44,211 bases of DNA from F23-B02 sp963627445 (GTDB taxonomy: Bacteria > Bacillota > Clostridia > Oscillospirales > Oscillospiraceae), in contig CAVGBM010000038.1 in the NCBI GenBank assembly GCA_963627445.1, forward strand, positions 1 through 44,211. The letters run 5' to 3'. The translations under genes were made by a program, and so were the position numbers. Shown one piece after another: positions 1-8,175 of the stretch. Positions within the stretch are counted from its first letter, which is position 1. Every line of letters starts with the position of its first letter. The notes below the pieces were generated by a model that ran no database searches, had not been told where the DNA came from, and saw only the letters and a list, made by a program, of their open reading frames with translations.

Positions 1-15
1 ATTAAATTATTTACC

Positions 16-243
16 AACTTTTCTTTGTTTCGCCGAAAGAAAAGTTTTTTCAATAACGAACGAACGCTTTGGCTATTCGTGATTGCGTCAGCCCGATTTG
101 TAACAAAAAGCGAACTTTCACTGCGTCCATTGGCCCATCAAGACAACGCAAGCTTTCTAAAATCGCCCTTTGGAAACCCGACACAGAACAATTGCCGACA
201 TTCTGAGTAACTGCGGTGACCATATCGGTGCAAGCTTCTAAGG
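16..243 (+). repeat. Interspersed repeat copy R1 (hairpin plus shared tail)
   Basis: The left end is a perfect 11-bp hairpin (AACTTTTCTTT at 16-26 with AAAGAAAAGTT at 36-46) followed by T residues. From about 163 it carries CCCTTTGGAAACCCG, then CCGACATTCTG and ATCGGTGCA, in the same order as the copy at 34653-34790. The middle part differs from the other copies. Boundaries are approximate because only this window is available for comparison. Confidence 0.6.
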
Positions 244-345
244 GTACGAAGCCATAAGGTTCATGACCGCTTAAAATGCCGACAAATTCGGCAAGCGCTC
301 GGCTGCCGACATATTACCACCGCCCGCCCGTGCAGTCAATGTTAA

Positions 346-383
346 AAGCAGACATGCTGGCACTTTGACTTACATGTCTGCTT
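346..383. repeat. Inverted repeat, 11-bp arms
   Basis: AAGCAGACATG at 346-356 and CATGTCTGCTT at 373-383 are perfect reverse complements around a 16-nt loop. It lies between two repeat copies and has no T run, so it is not an obvious intrinsic terminator. Function unknown. Confidence 0.6.
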
Positions 384-409
384 GACTTGGTGCGATGTCA
401 ATATTTATC

Positions 410-560
410 AGCTCTTCTTTGTTCTGCCAAAGAAAAGCTGCCAAAGGCGTTTAACCACCCTTTGGAATCCCGGTACGGGGAATCGGTGCACCGGTCGTTT
501 TGACTGCGGAGGTTTAATCCTCTGCGAGTTGCTTTCGGTGCGCCCGCTTAACGGACTGCG
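410..560 (+). repeat. Interspersed repeat copy R2
   Basis: It opens with a hairpin (410-421 with 428-439, one mismatch), then a second stem with arms CCAAAGG and CCTTTGG, then GGAATCCCGGTACGGGGAAT and the palindrome CGGTGCACCG. The stretch from the second stem to the CGGTGCACCG palindrome is the same as at the right edge of the window (44113-44211), and it matches the reverse complement of 34975-35110 with a few changes. Three related copies in 44 kb show a dispersed family. Confidence 0.7.
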
Positions 561-580
561 TCAGTTACATAAAAATATCT

Positions 581-669
581 GAGCGCAAAGCGCTCAACTT
601 CACTTGCGGCAAAGCCGCTAACTTCACTCGCCCGTAGGGCAAACTTAACTTGCGTCAGCAAACTTCACT
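581..669. repeat. Tandem mini-hairpin array with AACTTCACT spacers
   Basis: Four small hairpins follow one another: GAGCGC-AAA-GCGCTC (581-595), GCGGC-AAA-GCCGC (606-618), GCCC-GTA-GGGC (630-640) and TGC-GTCA-GCA (651-660). Between and after them stands AACTTCACT (596-604, 620-628, 661-669), or the variant AACTTAACT (642-650). The spacer is conserved in sequence while the stems are conserved only in shape. The array is followed directly by the long hairpin at 670-709 and lies at the 3' end of the minus-strand operon. The motif recurs at 17459-17497. Confidence 0.7.
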
Positions 670-709
670 GTGACAATGTGACACAGTCAACACTGTGTCA
701 CATTGTCAC
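670..709 (-). terminator. 18-bp perfect hairpin at the 3' end of the CPBP gene
   Basis: GTGACAATGTGACACAGT (670-687) pairs perfectly with 692-709 around a CAAC loop. The stop codon of the minus-strand CPBP gene (698-700) lies inside the hairpin, so the last codons of that protein are part of the stem. There is no T tract, so classic intrinsic termination is doubtful; it may stabilise or process the transcript end. The palindrome is certain, the role is inferred. Confidence 0.5.
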
Positions 710-1390
710 AATCAATGCGTATGCATTGTAGCTCATATGGAAGAAGATGCTCGTCCAGATGCTGCCGGTTTTTTCATAGAGCCAGCACAGGACGAAGGAG
801 GCGGGGATGTAGGAAATGGCGTAGAGCAGATAGCTCGGATCCTGCGCGACAAAGGCGTACTGCCAGACGTGGTAGACGGAAAACAGCACGATGCTCAGCA
901 CATAGGCGACGTAGCGGTTTTTGCGGTAAAACCCGCAGAAGAAGCCGCCGCGGAAAATGCACTCCTCGACGAGGGGCGCAAGGATCACGGTCATGGCGAT
1001 GATGCCGTTTCTGTTCTGCTCGAACATCGTGTCGATAGCGTCGTTGTTGGGGTTATTCTCGTTCAGGCCGAGCCAGATCACGACGATGCCCACCACGAAC
1101 GCCAGCGCAAAATAAATGCCCCAGCCGATGAAGAAGGTGATGATATTGCTCGGCAGCCTGTCCAGAAGCGGGTCAAACTGCGTGCGCAGGAACTTGCCCA
1201 GAAGCAGGAGGGTCAAAACGGCGCTCGTGCAGTAATAGATAAGGTTCAGCTGCGTGTCGGTCAAAAGGTCCGGCCACATGATGACCACTATGCCGATGAG
1301 CACGGGGAACAGCACCACATGCAGCGCGAACATGATCATCATGCTCCAGAACTCGCTTTTTTTCATATTCATATACCAGCGCATGTTCAT
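698..1390 (-). CDS. CPBP family intramembrane metalloprotease
   Basis: A 230-residue multi-pass membrane protein of the CPBP (CAAX protease and bacteriocin-processing, Abi) family. The zinc-site motifs are visible: E142-E143-x3-R147, H174 in the following helix, and H218 with N222 near the C-terminus. At least six hydrophobic segments are seen. Members cleave within membranes; some act in bacteriocin immunity or peptide maturation, but the substrate here cannot be predicted. It is the last gene of the miaB operon; its ATG lies 2 nt beyond the mutS stop and shares the AGGGG ribosome site at the mutS end. Its C-terminal codons lie inside the 670-709 hairpin, so the end of the protein may have been altered by the flanking repeat. 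Confidence 0.85.
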   Translation of the reverse strand: MNMRWYMNMKKSEFWSMMIMFALHVVLFPVLIGIVVIMWPDLLTDTQLNLIYYCTSAVLTLLLLGKFLRTQFDPLLDRLPSNIITFFIGWGIYFALAFVVGIVVIWLGLNENNPNNDAIDTMFEQNRNGIIAMTVILAPLVEECIFRGGFFCGFYRKNRYVAYVLSIVLFSVYHVWQYAFVAQDPSYLLYAISYIPASFVLCWLYEKTGSIWTSIFFHMSYNAYALIVTM

Positions 1391-1391
1391 G

Positions 1392-3998
1392 TCATCCCCT
1401 CGCTTTCTGCTGAAGCTCGCTGAGAATGTTCAGCGCCTCGAGCGGCGTGACGGAGTTTATATCAAGTGCGCGCAGGCGCTTTGCGACCTCGTCGCTGCCG
1501 ACATCGGCAAGGCTAATTTGATCGGTCTCGGGCTTTTTCCCGACGGTGAGCTCGGCCTTGCCCGATTCAAGCTCGCTGAGGTAGGTCTTTGCCTTGGCGA
1601 TGACATTATCCGGCACACCGGCGAGCTTTGCGACCTCGATGCCGTAGCTGTCGTCGGCAGAGCCGGGGACGATCTTGCGCAGGAACACGAGCGTGCCGCC
1701 CTGCTTTTTGGCGCTTATTGAATAGTTATGTACGCCCTCTATCGCGCCCTCGAGAGCGGATAGCTCATGATAATGCGTTGCAAACATCGTCTTTGCGCCG
1801 AGCTTGCGCTTATCCGCACAGTATTCGAGCACGGCTCTTGCTATCGCCATGCCGTCATAGGTTGAAGTGCCGCGGCCTATCTCGTCCAAAATGAGCAGGC
1901 TCGAGCTCGTTGCGTAGCGCAGGATATTTGCGACCTCGCTCATCTCGAGCATAAATGTCGACTGGCCGGAGGCGAGGTCATCCGATGCACCGATGCGGGT
2001 GAACACACGGTCGACAACGCCGATGACGGCGCTTTTTGCCGGAACGAACGAGCCTATCTGCGCCATGAGCACTATAAGCGCCGTCTGCCGCATGTAGGTG
2101 GATTTGCCGGCCATGTTAGGACCCGTGACGATGGCGACACGGTTTGTGTCGCAGTTTAAATGCGTGTCGTTGGGGACGAACATGATATCGCTCACCGACT
2201 GCTCGACGACGGGGTGTCTGCCCTCGGTGATGATAAGCTCGCCGGAGGCGTCCACCTCGGGCATGCAGTAATCGTTTCGCACGGCGACCTCGGCAAACGA
2301 GCACAGCACGTCAAGCTGCGCAACTGCATCGGCGCTGTCCTGCACCTCGCCGACAAAGGCCGCGATCTTGCCGCAGACCTCCATGAATATCTCATACTCG
2401 AGCTGCTTTATGCGGTCGGTGGCGTTGAGCAGGGTGTTTTCAAGTTCCTTGAGCTCCTGCGTGAAGTAGCGCTCGTTGGAGACGAGGGTCTGCTTTCTTA
2501 TATAATCCTCGGGCAGGCTCACATCGCCTGCGGATTTGGGCACATCGATGTAGTAGCCGAACACCTTGTTGTAGCCGATCTTGAGCTTTTTGATGCCGGT
2601 GCGCTCCCGCTCGCGAGCCTCGAGCTCGGCAACGGCCTGAGCGCCGTTATCGCGCAGCTCACGAAGTCTGTCGACCTCGCGGGAATAGCCCTTGCGCAGG
2701 ATGCCGCCCTCGCGTATCGAGAACGGGGGATCGTCGCAGATCGCCCAGTCGACGCGCATGACTATCTTATCAAGCTGGTTCATGCCGGCGATCTGCCGCA
2801 GGGCAGAGCTTTTAAAGGGCTTTAAAAGCTCACATATCCTCGGCAGCGCGCGGGCGCACTCGGCAAGCGAGACAAGATCCTTGCCGTTTGCCGTGCCGTA
2901 GACGACCCTGCCTATGAGCCTTTGCATATCGCCGATGCCGCGCATGGCCTCGATAAGCTCGCCGCGGGTGACGTTGTCCTTTACAAGCTCGTCAACGGCG
3001 GAAAGCCTTTTCTTTATCGCAACGGGAGACAGCAGCGGCCGCTCTATCCACGAGCGCAGCATTCTGCCGCCCATGGGCGTGCGGGTCTTGTCCAAGACCC
3101 ACAAAAGCGAGCCGCGCTTTTCGCCCGTGCGCTGCGCCTCGGTAAGCTCGAGCGAGCGCCTTGTCGCCCAGTCGAGCTCCATGAATTTCTCCTCGGACAG
3201 AAACTCGATGCAGCGGATATGCCCCATGTCGAGCTTCTGCGTCTCGTCAAGATATTTCATCAGCGCGCCGCCCGCGCACACGGCAAGGGGTCTGCCCTCC
3301 ATGTTTATCTCCTCGAGCTTCTGCACGTCAAACTGCTTGCGAAGCCTTAATGAGCAGGGGCGGAATTCATAGTCCTTGCCGCCCATTTCGAGCATGCTGT
3401 GCAGGCGCTTTGCGGCAAACTCGGGGATGCGCTTTGTCTCGGCGGCGGCCTTGTTCATGATGACCTCGCGCGGCTCGAACCTGCCGAGCTCATTGAGGAT
3501 GTGGTTGACCGCGTCCTCCTCGTAGCAGGCGACGCAAAATTCGCCCGTGGAGATATCGCAGAAGGCAACGCCGCCCTTATTTTCCTCGGCCTCGTAATAC
3601 ACCGAGCACAGGTAGTTGCTCTTGCCCTCCTCGAGCATGGCAGCATCGGTGACGGTGCCGGGGGTGACGATGCGTATGACGTCGCGCTTAACGAGCCCCT
3701 TTGCCGTCGCGGGATCCTCTATCTGCTCGCAGATGGCGACCTTGTAGCCCTTTGCGATGAGCTTTGCGATATACGCCTGCGAGCTGTGGTACGGCACGCC
3801 GCACATCGGAGTGCGCAGCGTGGGGTCGGACACCGAACGGTCGCGGGTAGTCAGCGCAAGGTCGAGCTCCTTGGACGCGATCTTTGCGTCCTCGTCGAAC
3901 ATTTCGTAAAAGTCGCCAAGGCGGAAAAACAGCAGGCAGTCCTTGTGCTTTTCCTTTATCTCATTGTATTGTCTTTTCATCGGTGTGAGCTCAGCCAC
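1392..3998 (-). CDS. mutS: DNA mismatch repair protein MutS
   Basis: MutS recognises mispaired or looped DNA and, with ATP, recruits MutL. All hallmarks are present: the N-terminal mismatch-reading F-x-E motif (F30, E32), connector, lever and clamp regions, then the ABC-type ATPase with Walker A GPNMAGKST (about residue 625) and the LLILDEIGRGTSTYDG Walker B/signature block. The 868 residues are normal for the family. I chose the GTG at 3998 because AAGGAGG sits 8 nt before it; a GTG at 4007 overlaps that ribosome site and is unlikely. The gene follows the small membrane protein by 18 nt and is followed at once by the CPBP gene. mutL lies 2 kb away, divergent, beyond miaB. Confidence 0.98.
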   Translation of the reverse strand: MAELTPMKRQYNEIKEKHKDCLLFFRLGDFYEMFDEDAKIASKELDLALTTRDRSVSDPTLRTPMCGVPYHSSQAYIAKLIAKGYKVAICEQIEDPATAKGLVKRDVIRIVTPGTVTDAAMLEEGKSNYLCSVYYEAEENKGGVAFCDISTGEFCVACYEEDAVNHILNELGRFEPREVIMNKAAAETKRIPEFAAKRLHSMLEMGGKDYEFRPCSLRLRKQFDVQKLEEINMEGRPLAVCAGGALMKYLDETQKLDMGHIRCIEFLSEEKFMELDWATRRSLELTEAQRTGEKRGSLLWVLDKTRTPMGGRMLRSWIERPLLSPVAIKKRLSAVDELVKDNVTRGELIEAMRGIGDMQRLIGRVVYGTANGKDLVSLAECARALPRICELLKPFKSSALRQIAGMNQLDKIVMRVDWAICDDPPFSIREGGILRKGYSREVDRLRELRDNGAQAVAELEARERERTGIKKLKIGYNKVFGYYIDVPKSAGDVSLPEDYIRKQTLVSNERYFTQELKELENTLLNATDRIKQLEYEIFMEVCGKIAAFVGEVQDSADAVAQLDVLCSFAEVAVRNDYCMPEVDASGELIITEGRHPVVEQSVSDIMFVPNDTHLNCDTNRVAIVTGPNMAGKSTYMRQTALIVLMAQIGSFVPAKSAVIGVVDRVFTRIGASDDLASGQSTFMLEMSEVANILRYATSSSLLILDEIGRGTSTYDGMAIARAVLEYCADKRKLGAKTMFATHYHELSALEGAIEGVHNYSISAKKQGGTLVFLRKIVPGSADDSYGIEVAKLAGVPDNVIAKAKTYLSELESGKAELTVGKKPETDQISLADVGSDEVAKRLRALDINSVTPLEALNILSELQQKARG

Positions 3999-4016
3999 GG
4001 CGCACACCTCCTTATC

Positions 4017-4562
4017 TTATCTTGCTTTTTTAGCCGCCTTTTCGGCGATCATGTATGCCTGGAAGCGGTCGGGGAGGTAGGTCATGAACTCCTCCCAGGT
4101 GTTGTAGGCGTAGTCAAAGTAAAACACGCCCTGCTTTACGTTCTCGGGAAACTCCTTGCGCTCGGCGGGGGTGAGCTTGTGATCGGAGGCATAGACCCAG
4201 CGGGTAAAGCGGGTCTTTTCGATGCCGCACTCCACGCAGTCAGACCATCTGAGGGTATAGTGCTTTGCGTCGGGGGCATTCGACACGCGGAAGATGATGC
4301 CGCCCTCGTAGAACGAGATGTTTGCGTAGCCGAAGGTGTTGTCGGAAATGAGCCTGATGCCGAACATCCAGATGAACATGACGATGCCTACAACGATGCT
4401 CGCGCCCATGAGCGTTTTGCTGCCGTTTATGATGGTGACGACGAGCGTTATTATCGCCGCAAGCTCCATGACCATGGCGAAGAAAAACGCGCCCTTAATA
4501 AAGCCCGAGCCGAAGCGCAGCGACTGCGTCACCTGAAATCTTTTAAGCTTTTTATTGTCCAT
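4017..4562 (-). CDS. Hypothetical two-helix membrane protein
   Basis: I do not recognise a named family with certainty. The 181-residue product has a short basic start (MDNKKLKRF), two transmembrane segments in the first third, and a soluble C-terminal part rich in aromatic residues. This layout resembles YcxB-like membrane proteins, but the similarity is loose. I start at the ATG at 4562, preceded by GGGGGAC; the upstream TTG is less likely. It sits between miaB (16 nt gap) and mutS (18 nt gap) and so is probably co-transcribed with both. No functional link to mismatch repair is evident. Confidence 0.7.
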   Translation of the reverse strand: MDNKKLKRFQVTQSLRFGSGFIKGAFFFAMVMELAAIITLVVTIINGSKTLMGASIVVGIVMFIWMFGIRLISDNTFGYANISFYEGGIIFRVSNAPDAKHYTLRWSDCVECGIEKTRFTRWVYASDHKLTPAERKEFPENVKQGVFYFDYAYNTWEEFMTYLPDRFQAYMIAEKAAKKAR

Positions 4563-4578
4563 TTCTCTGTCCCCCAAA

Positions 4579-5991
4579 TTACTCTATCTCACCGTACAGC
4601 GCCCATGTGTTGCCGGAGGTTATCTTTACGTCTATAAACTTGCCGATGAGGGCTTCATCGCCCTTTAAATGCACGAGCCTGCCGCCGTTGGTGCGGGAGG
4701 AAAGGTTATACTCGCTCTTTCCCGTCACGCCGTCAACAAGAACGCGCATGGTCTTTCCGATATACTCCGCGTGCTTCTCGGCGGAGATGCGGTTTGCGGT
4801 CTCGAGAAGCTTATCAAAGCGCACCTGCTTTTGCTCCCTGGTTGCCGCGTCCGGCATCTTGGCCGCCGGCGTGCCGACACGCTTTGAATAGATAAAGGTA
4901 AACATCGCGTCGTAGCGCACCTTTTCGCAGAGCTTGACGGTATCCTCAAACTCCTCGTCGGTCTCCCCGGGGAAGCCCACGATTATATCCGTCGTGAGAA
5001 CGAGGTCGGGCATGTAGCTTCGCGCAAGCTCGACCTGCCTGAGGTACTTTTCGGCCGTGTAGCGGCGGTTCATCGCCTCAAGCACACGGTCGTTGCCCGC
5101 CTGCACGGGAAGGTGCAGCTGGTGGGCGCACTTTTCGCACTCGGCCATGGTCTTAAAAAGCTTCTCGGTCGCGTCCTTGGGGTGGCTCGTCATGAATCTT
5201 ATGAGAAATTCGCCGGGTATCTCGTTTACCATGGCAATTAAGTCTGCAAAATCTACATTGCAGTCGAGATCCTTGCCGTAGGAGTTGACGTTCTGGCCGA
5301 GGAGGGTAATGTCCTTATAGCCCTCGGCAACGAGCTGCCGCGCCTCGGCGACGATGTCCTCGGGTCTGCGGCTGCGCTCGCGCCCGCGCACATACGGCAC
5401 GACGCAGTAGGTGCAGAAGTTGTTGCAGCCGTACATGATAGATAGCCACGCCTTGACCTTGCCGTCGCGCTTTAATGGCATGCCCTCGGTGACATAGCCG
5501 TCGCAGCGCTCGGTGGCGAAAACGCGCTTTTTGCCCGTCATGACCCTGAGCAGAAGCTCGGGAAAATGCCACAGGTCGTGCGGCCCGAAAACGAGGTCGA
5601 CAACGGGGTACGACTTCTTTATCTTCTCTGCCATATGCTCCTGCTGCACCATGCAGCCGCACACGGCGACTATCTGCCCGGGCTTTGCTTTTTTGCTGTG
5701 GTTTAGCTGCCCGACATTGCCGAGAACGCGCATCTCGGCGTGTTCGCGCACAGCGCAGGTGTTAACGACGATGATATCCGCCGAAAACTCGTCCTGCGTA
5801 AAGCCGCAGCCCATCTCGGCAAGGTAGCCGCGCAGCTTCTCGCTGTCTGCCTCATTTTGCTGGCAGCCGTAGGTGTCGACCATCGCAAGGGGCTGCCCGA
5901 CTCTGTCTGTAAGTATCTCACGGATGCGCGCGCAGATAGCCTCCTGCGCACGGATATTTTCAATGCTTATCTCTTTTCTCTCGTATGCCAT
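4579..5991 (-). CDS. miaB: tRNA-2-methylthio-N6-dimethylallyladenosine synthase MiaB
   Basis: MiaB adds the 2-methylthio group to i6A at position 37 of tRNAs reading UNN codons, completing the modification begun by MiaA (gene at 8176). The order is standard: an N-terminal methylthiotransferase domain with auxiliary cluster cysteines C43 (TYGCQQNEAD), C79 (NTCAVRE) and C113; the radical-SAM motif CNNFCTYC (C189, C193, C196); and a C-terminal TRAM domain ending near SGNTWALYGEIE. Length 470 is typical. It is the first gene of the minus-strand operon that continues into mutS, and a promoter lies 38 nt or more upstream in the miaB/mutL divergent region. Confidence 0.97.
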   Translation of the reverse strand: MAYERKEISIENIRAQEAICARIREILTDRVGQPLAMVDTYGCQQNEADSEKLRGYLAEMGCGFTQDEFSADIIVVNTCAVREHAEMRVLGNVGQLNHSKKAKPGQIVAVCGCMVQQEHMAEKIKKSYPVVDLVFGPHDLWHFPELLLRVMTGKKRVFATERCDGYVTEGMPLKRDGKVKAWLSIMYGCNNFCTYCVVPYVRGRERSRRPEDIVAEARQLVAEGYKDITLLGQNVNSYGKDLDCNVDFADLIAMVNEIPGEFLIRFMTSHPKDATEKLFKTMAECEKCAHQLHLPVQAGNDRVLEAMNRRYTAEKYLRQVELARSYMPDLVLTTDIIVGFPGETDEEFEDTVKLCEKVRYDAMFTFIYSKRVGTPAAKMPDAATREQKQVRFDKLLETANRISAEKHAEYIGKTMRVLVDGVTGKSEYNLSSRTNGGRLVHLKGDEALIGKFIDVKITSGNTWALYGEIE

Positions 5992-6028
5992 TTTGTCAAA
6001 TTCCTTTGTGGGGATAAAAATACAATCT

Positions 6029-6058
6029 ATATTAACATATTTGTTGTGGAACTTTCAA
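6029..6058 (-). promoter_or_regulatory. Sigma-A promoter for miaB operon
   Basis: On the minus strand TTGAAA (6053-6058) is followed after 18 nt by TAATAT (6029-6034), 38 nt before the miaB ATG. Both hexamers are close to consensus. It shares the 106-nt intergenic region with the mutL promoter. Confidence 0.5.
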
Positions 6059-6069
6059 CTAAAATAATG

Positions 6070-6091
6070 TATAATGTCATGATACGGAGGA
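6070..6091 (+). promoter_or_regulatory. mutL -10 element and ribosome site
   Basis: TATAAT at 6070-6075 is a perfect -10 hexamer; the best -35 (TTGTGG) is about 20 nt upstream, longer than ideal. GGAGGA at 6086-6091 is a strong ribosome-binding site 6 nt before the mutL ATG. Confidence 0.4.
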
Positions 6092-6097
6092 CTTAGC

Positions 6098-7948
6098 ATG
6101 ACAAAGATAAATATACTTTCTCCGCTTCTTGCGGATATGATAGCGGCAGGCGAGGTCGTGGAGCGGCCTGCCTCCGTGATAAAGGAGCTTGCGGAAAACT
6201 CGCTTGACGCAGGCGCAAAAAAGGTGACGATAGAGTTTCGAAGCGGCGGCGCGACCTATATCCGCATAACCGACGACGGCTGCGGCATGTCGCCCGAGGA
6301 TGCGGGCATCGCGTTCATGCGCCATGCAACAAGTAAGCTGCACGATGAGGCGGGGCTTGAGGCCATCGGCACGATGGGCTTTCGCGGCGAGGCGTTAGCG
6401 GCTATATCCGCCGTTTCACGCATCGAGCTCACGACCCGCGAAAAGGGCGCTCCCGAGGGCGTTAAGGTCACCGTGCAGGCGGGCGATATCGTGGACATGA
6501 GCCCCTGCGGCTGCCCCGAGGGCACGACCATTACCGTGCGCGATCTTTTCTACAACACCCCCGCTCGCTTAAAATTTTTAAAATCCGACCGCAGCGAGGC
6601 AACAGCCTGCACCGCAGCAGCCCTGCGCTGCGCCCTCGGCAGACCCGAGGTGTCCGTCAAGTGCATAAAAGACGGCGAGGAGGTGTTCTTCACCCCGGGT
6701 GACGGCAGGGCGGATTCCGCCGTGTACTCGCTTTTGGGGCGCGATATCGCAAGCTCAATGCTCCCGTGCACGGGCTCAAGCGACGGCATTGAGGTCACGG
6801 GCTTCGTGTCCTCGCCCGCACTCAGCCGCGGCAACCGCAGCATGCAGTATTTTTACTGCAACGGCAGGTTTATTAAGTCGCAGCTTTTGCAGTCCGCGGT
6901 CGAGCAGGCGTACAGAAACACTCTGCTGACCGGCAGATACCCCGCGTGTACGCTGTTTATCTCGCTTAAAACCAGTGCCGTCGATGTCAACGTGCATCCG
7001 GCAAAGACCGAGGTCAGGTTCTCGGATGAAAAGAAGGTTTTTGACACCGTTTATCAGACGGTCAAAGCCGCACTTGAAGCGGAGACCCAGCCGCTGGAGC
7101 TTAAGATCTCCGAGAGCACGCAGCGCATGGTGTCAAGCCCCCGCTCAGACTTTTTCCGCTCCATGCCCGCGAAGGAATACCGCGCGGAATATACCCGTCC
7201 GGCGGCAGCTCCCACGGCAGCGCCGACACCCCGCCGCGAGCCGAGCTACCCCACTTCACGCCCCATGGCGCGCCCGAGTGTGAACGAGCCGTTAACAAGA
7301 GCGGAGTTTTCAACCGAACGCACGGAGTTTTCAACTAAAAATGTTGAAAAAACGGTTGAAAGTGTTGAAAAAATCGCCGCTTTAAATCATAGAGTTATCG
7401 GAGAATGTCTGAATACATACATTCTTGTCGAGCTTGGGGAGGAGCTGCTGCTGATTGACAAGCACGCAGCGCACGAGCGCATGATATTTGACAGGCTCAA
7501 GGCGCAGGGGCGGCAGATAATGTCGCAGACGCTTCTGACCCCCGTTATCATCAAGCCCACCCCCGAGGACGGCGAGCTTTTGGAGCAGAACGAGGCGCTT
7601 TTATCCGACCTCGGCTTTGAGATAGAGCCCTACGGTGCCGACGCTTACGCTATCCGCGCCCTGCCGGACGACATGGATGTGTCGGATGCCAAGGCCGCCG
7701 TTGAGGAGATATGCGATAAGCTTCGCCGCGGCGATATCGTGAGCGCGGACTCGGCGCGCGATGAGCTTCTGCACACGGTCGCATGCAAGGCGGCGATAAA
7801 GGCCGGACACCGGCACGATATCCGCGAGCTTGAGCGCATAGCCGATGCCGTGGTCGCGGGCGAGGTCAAATACTGCCCGCACGGCCGCCCGGTCTCCGTG
7901 CACCTTACGAAAAACGAGCTCGACAAATTTTTCAGTCGTATAGTATAA
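6098..7948 (+). CDS. mutL: DNA mismatch repair protein MutL
   Basis: MutL links MutS recognition to strand incision. The N-terminal GHKL ATPase shows ELAENSLDAGA, DDGCGM and GFRGEAL; a transducer domain follows, then a linker (about residues 340-430) rich in P, A, T, R and E, and a C-terminal dimerisation/endonuclease domain. The nuclease motif DQHAxxE...E appears as DKHAAHERMIFD, with K for Q and D for the last E, and the CPHGRP metal-site motif is intact, so it is probably a nicking MutL as expected in bacteria without MutH. Length 616. It begins the plus-strand run mutL-miaA-hfq, an order also known from gamma-proteobacteria. Confidence 0.97.
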   Translation: MTKINILSPLLADMIAAGEVVERPASVIKELAENSLDAGAKKVTIEFRSGGATYIRITDDGCGMSPEDAGIAFMRHATSKLHDEAGLEAIGTMGFRGEALAAISAVSRIELTTREKGAPEGVKVTVQAGDIVDMSPCGCPEGTTITVRDLFYNTPARLKFLKSDRSEATACTAAALRCALGRPEVSVKCIKDGEEVFFTPGDGRADSAVYSLLGRDIASSMLPCTGSSDGIEVTGFVSSPALSRGNRSMQYFYCNGRFIKSQLLQSAVEQAYRNTLLTGRYPACTLFISLKTSAVDVNVHPAKTEVRFSDEKKVFDTVYQTVKAALEAETQPLELKISESTQRMVSSPRSDFFRSMPAKEYRAEYTRPAAAPTAAPTPRREPSYPTSRPMARPSVNEPLTRAEFSTERTEFSTKNVEKTVESVEKIAALNHRVIGECLNTYILVELGEELLLIDKHAAHERMIFDRLKAQGRQIMSQTLLTPVIIKPTPEDGELLEQNEALLSDLGFEIEPYGADAYAIRALPDDMDVSDAKAAVEEICDKLRRGDIVSADSARDELLHTVACKAAIKAGHRHDIRELERIADAVVAGEVKYCPHGRPVSVHLTKNELDKFFSRIV

Positions 7949-7978
7949 ACGCTGAATATACCGACATTATCACCGCCG

Positions 7979-8161
7979 ACCGACTGAGCCGACGGAAGGC
8001 GAACTCTGCCGCCTTTCCGGTGCTTTGCAGTTATGGCGGCGGCGATTTTCGCTCAGGCAAGGCGAAGACTGAAGGGAATACTTCCGTATTTCCAAGGGCT
8101 TTAACGCAGCATGAGCGGAAAGCGACCCGCCTTAATCGGTAGAGGCTCGGCTTTCGTCGGT
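7979..8161 (+). other. Candidate structured leader before miaA (element A)
   Basis: This gap between mutL and miaA is rich in nested inverted repeats. A closing stem pairs ACCGAC/GCCGA (7979-7992) with TCGGC/GTCGGT (8147-8161). Inside lie a hairpin of CGGAAGGCG with CGCCTTTCCG (7993-8019) and a long imperfect stem of 8035-8055 with 8112-8131. Within that stem is a small hairpin GGAATAC-TTCC-GTAT. The layout is a three-way junction ending 14 nt before the miaA ATG. It has no sequence similarity to the elements at 9131 and 15235, so kinship is only by position and shape. No covariation can be tested from one copy. Confidence 0.35.
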
Positions 8162-8175
8162 TCAGGAGGTTTTAG

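Larger units (their letters stand above)
1..669. other. Gene-free repeat-rich stretch
   Basis: No convincing coding sequence is present; the short open frames here have no recognisable protein and overlap repeats. The stretch holds, in order, a hairpin with a T tail at 16-50, a segment shared with the gyrA-downstream region (about 163-243), an inverted repeat at 346-383, a second repeat copy starting at 410, and a run of mini-hairpins from 581. It lies downstream of the minus-strand miaB-mutS operon, so part of it may be the 3' untranslated region of that transcript. Confidence 0.7.

Noticed and set aside
581..669. CRISPR array, because of regularly spaced short repeats.
   Set aside because: The repeat is only 9 nt, the intervals are palindromic hairpins of 10-15 nt rather than unique spacers, and no cas genes are present.
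695..1423. Long plus-strand open frame opposite the CPBP gene, and similar long frames opposite mutS, mfd, gyrA and ileS.
   Set aside because: They are antisense shadows caused by GC-rich codon use; their products are low-complexity H/A/V/D-rich and have no recognisable domains.
3999..4007. GTG at 4007 as mutS start, and in-frame GTG/TTG starts for divIVA, hfq, gyrB and the foldase.
   Set aside because: In each case the upstream codon overlaps the ribosome-binding site, and the downstream start matches the family N-terminus and ideal spacing.
7307..7371. TGTTGAAAA motifs in mutL (7342-7350, 7363-7371) as outlying DnaA sites.
   Set aside because: They encode a repeated V-E-K/V-E-S linker (NVEKTVESVEK) and occur in coding frame; codon repetition is the simpler explanation.
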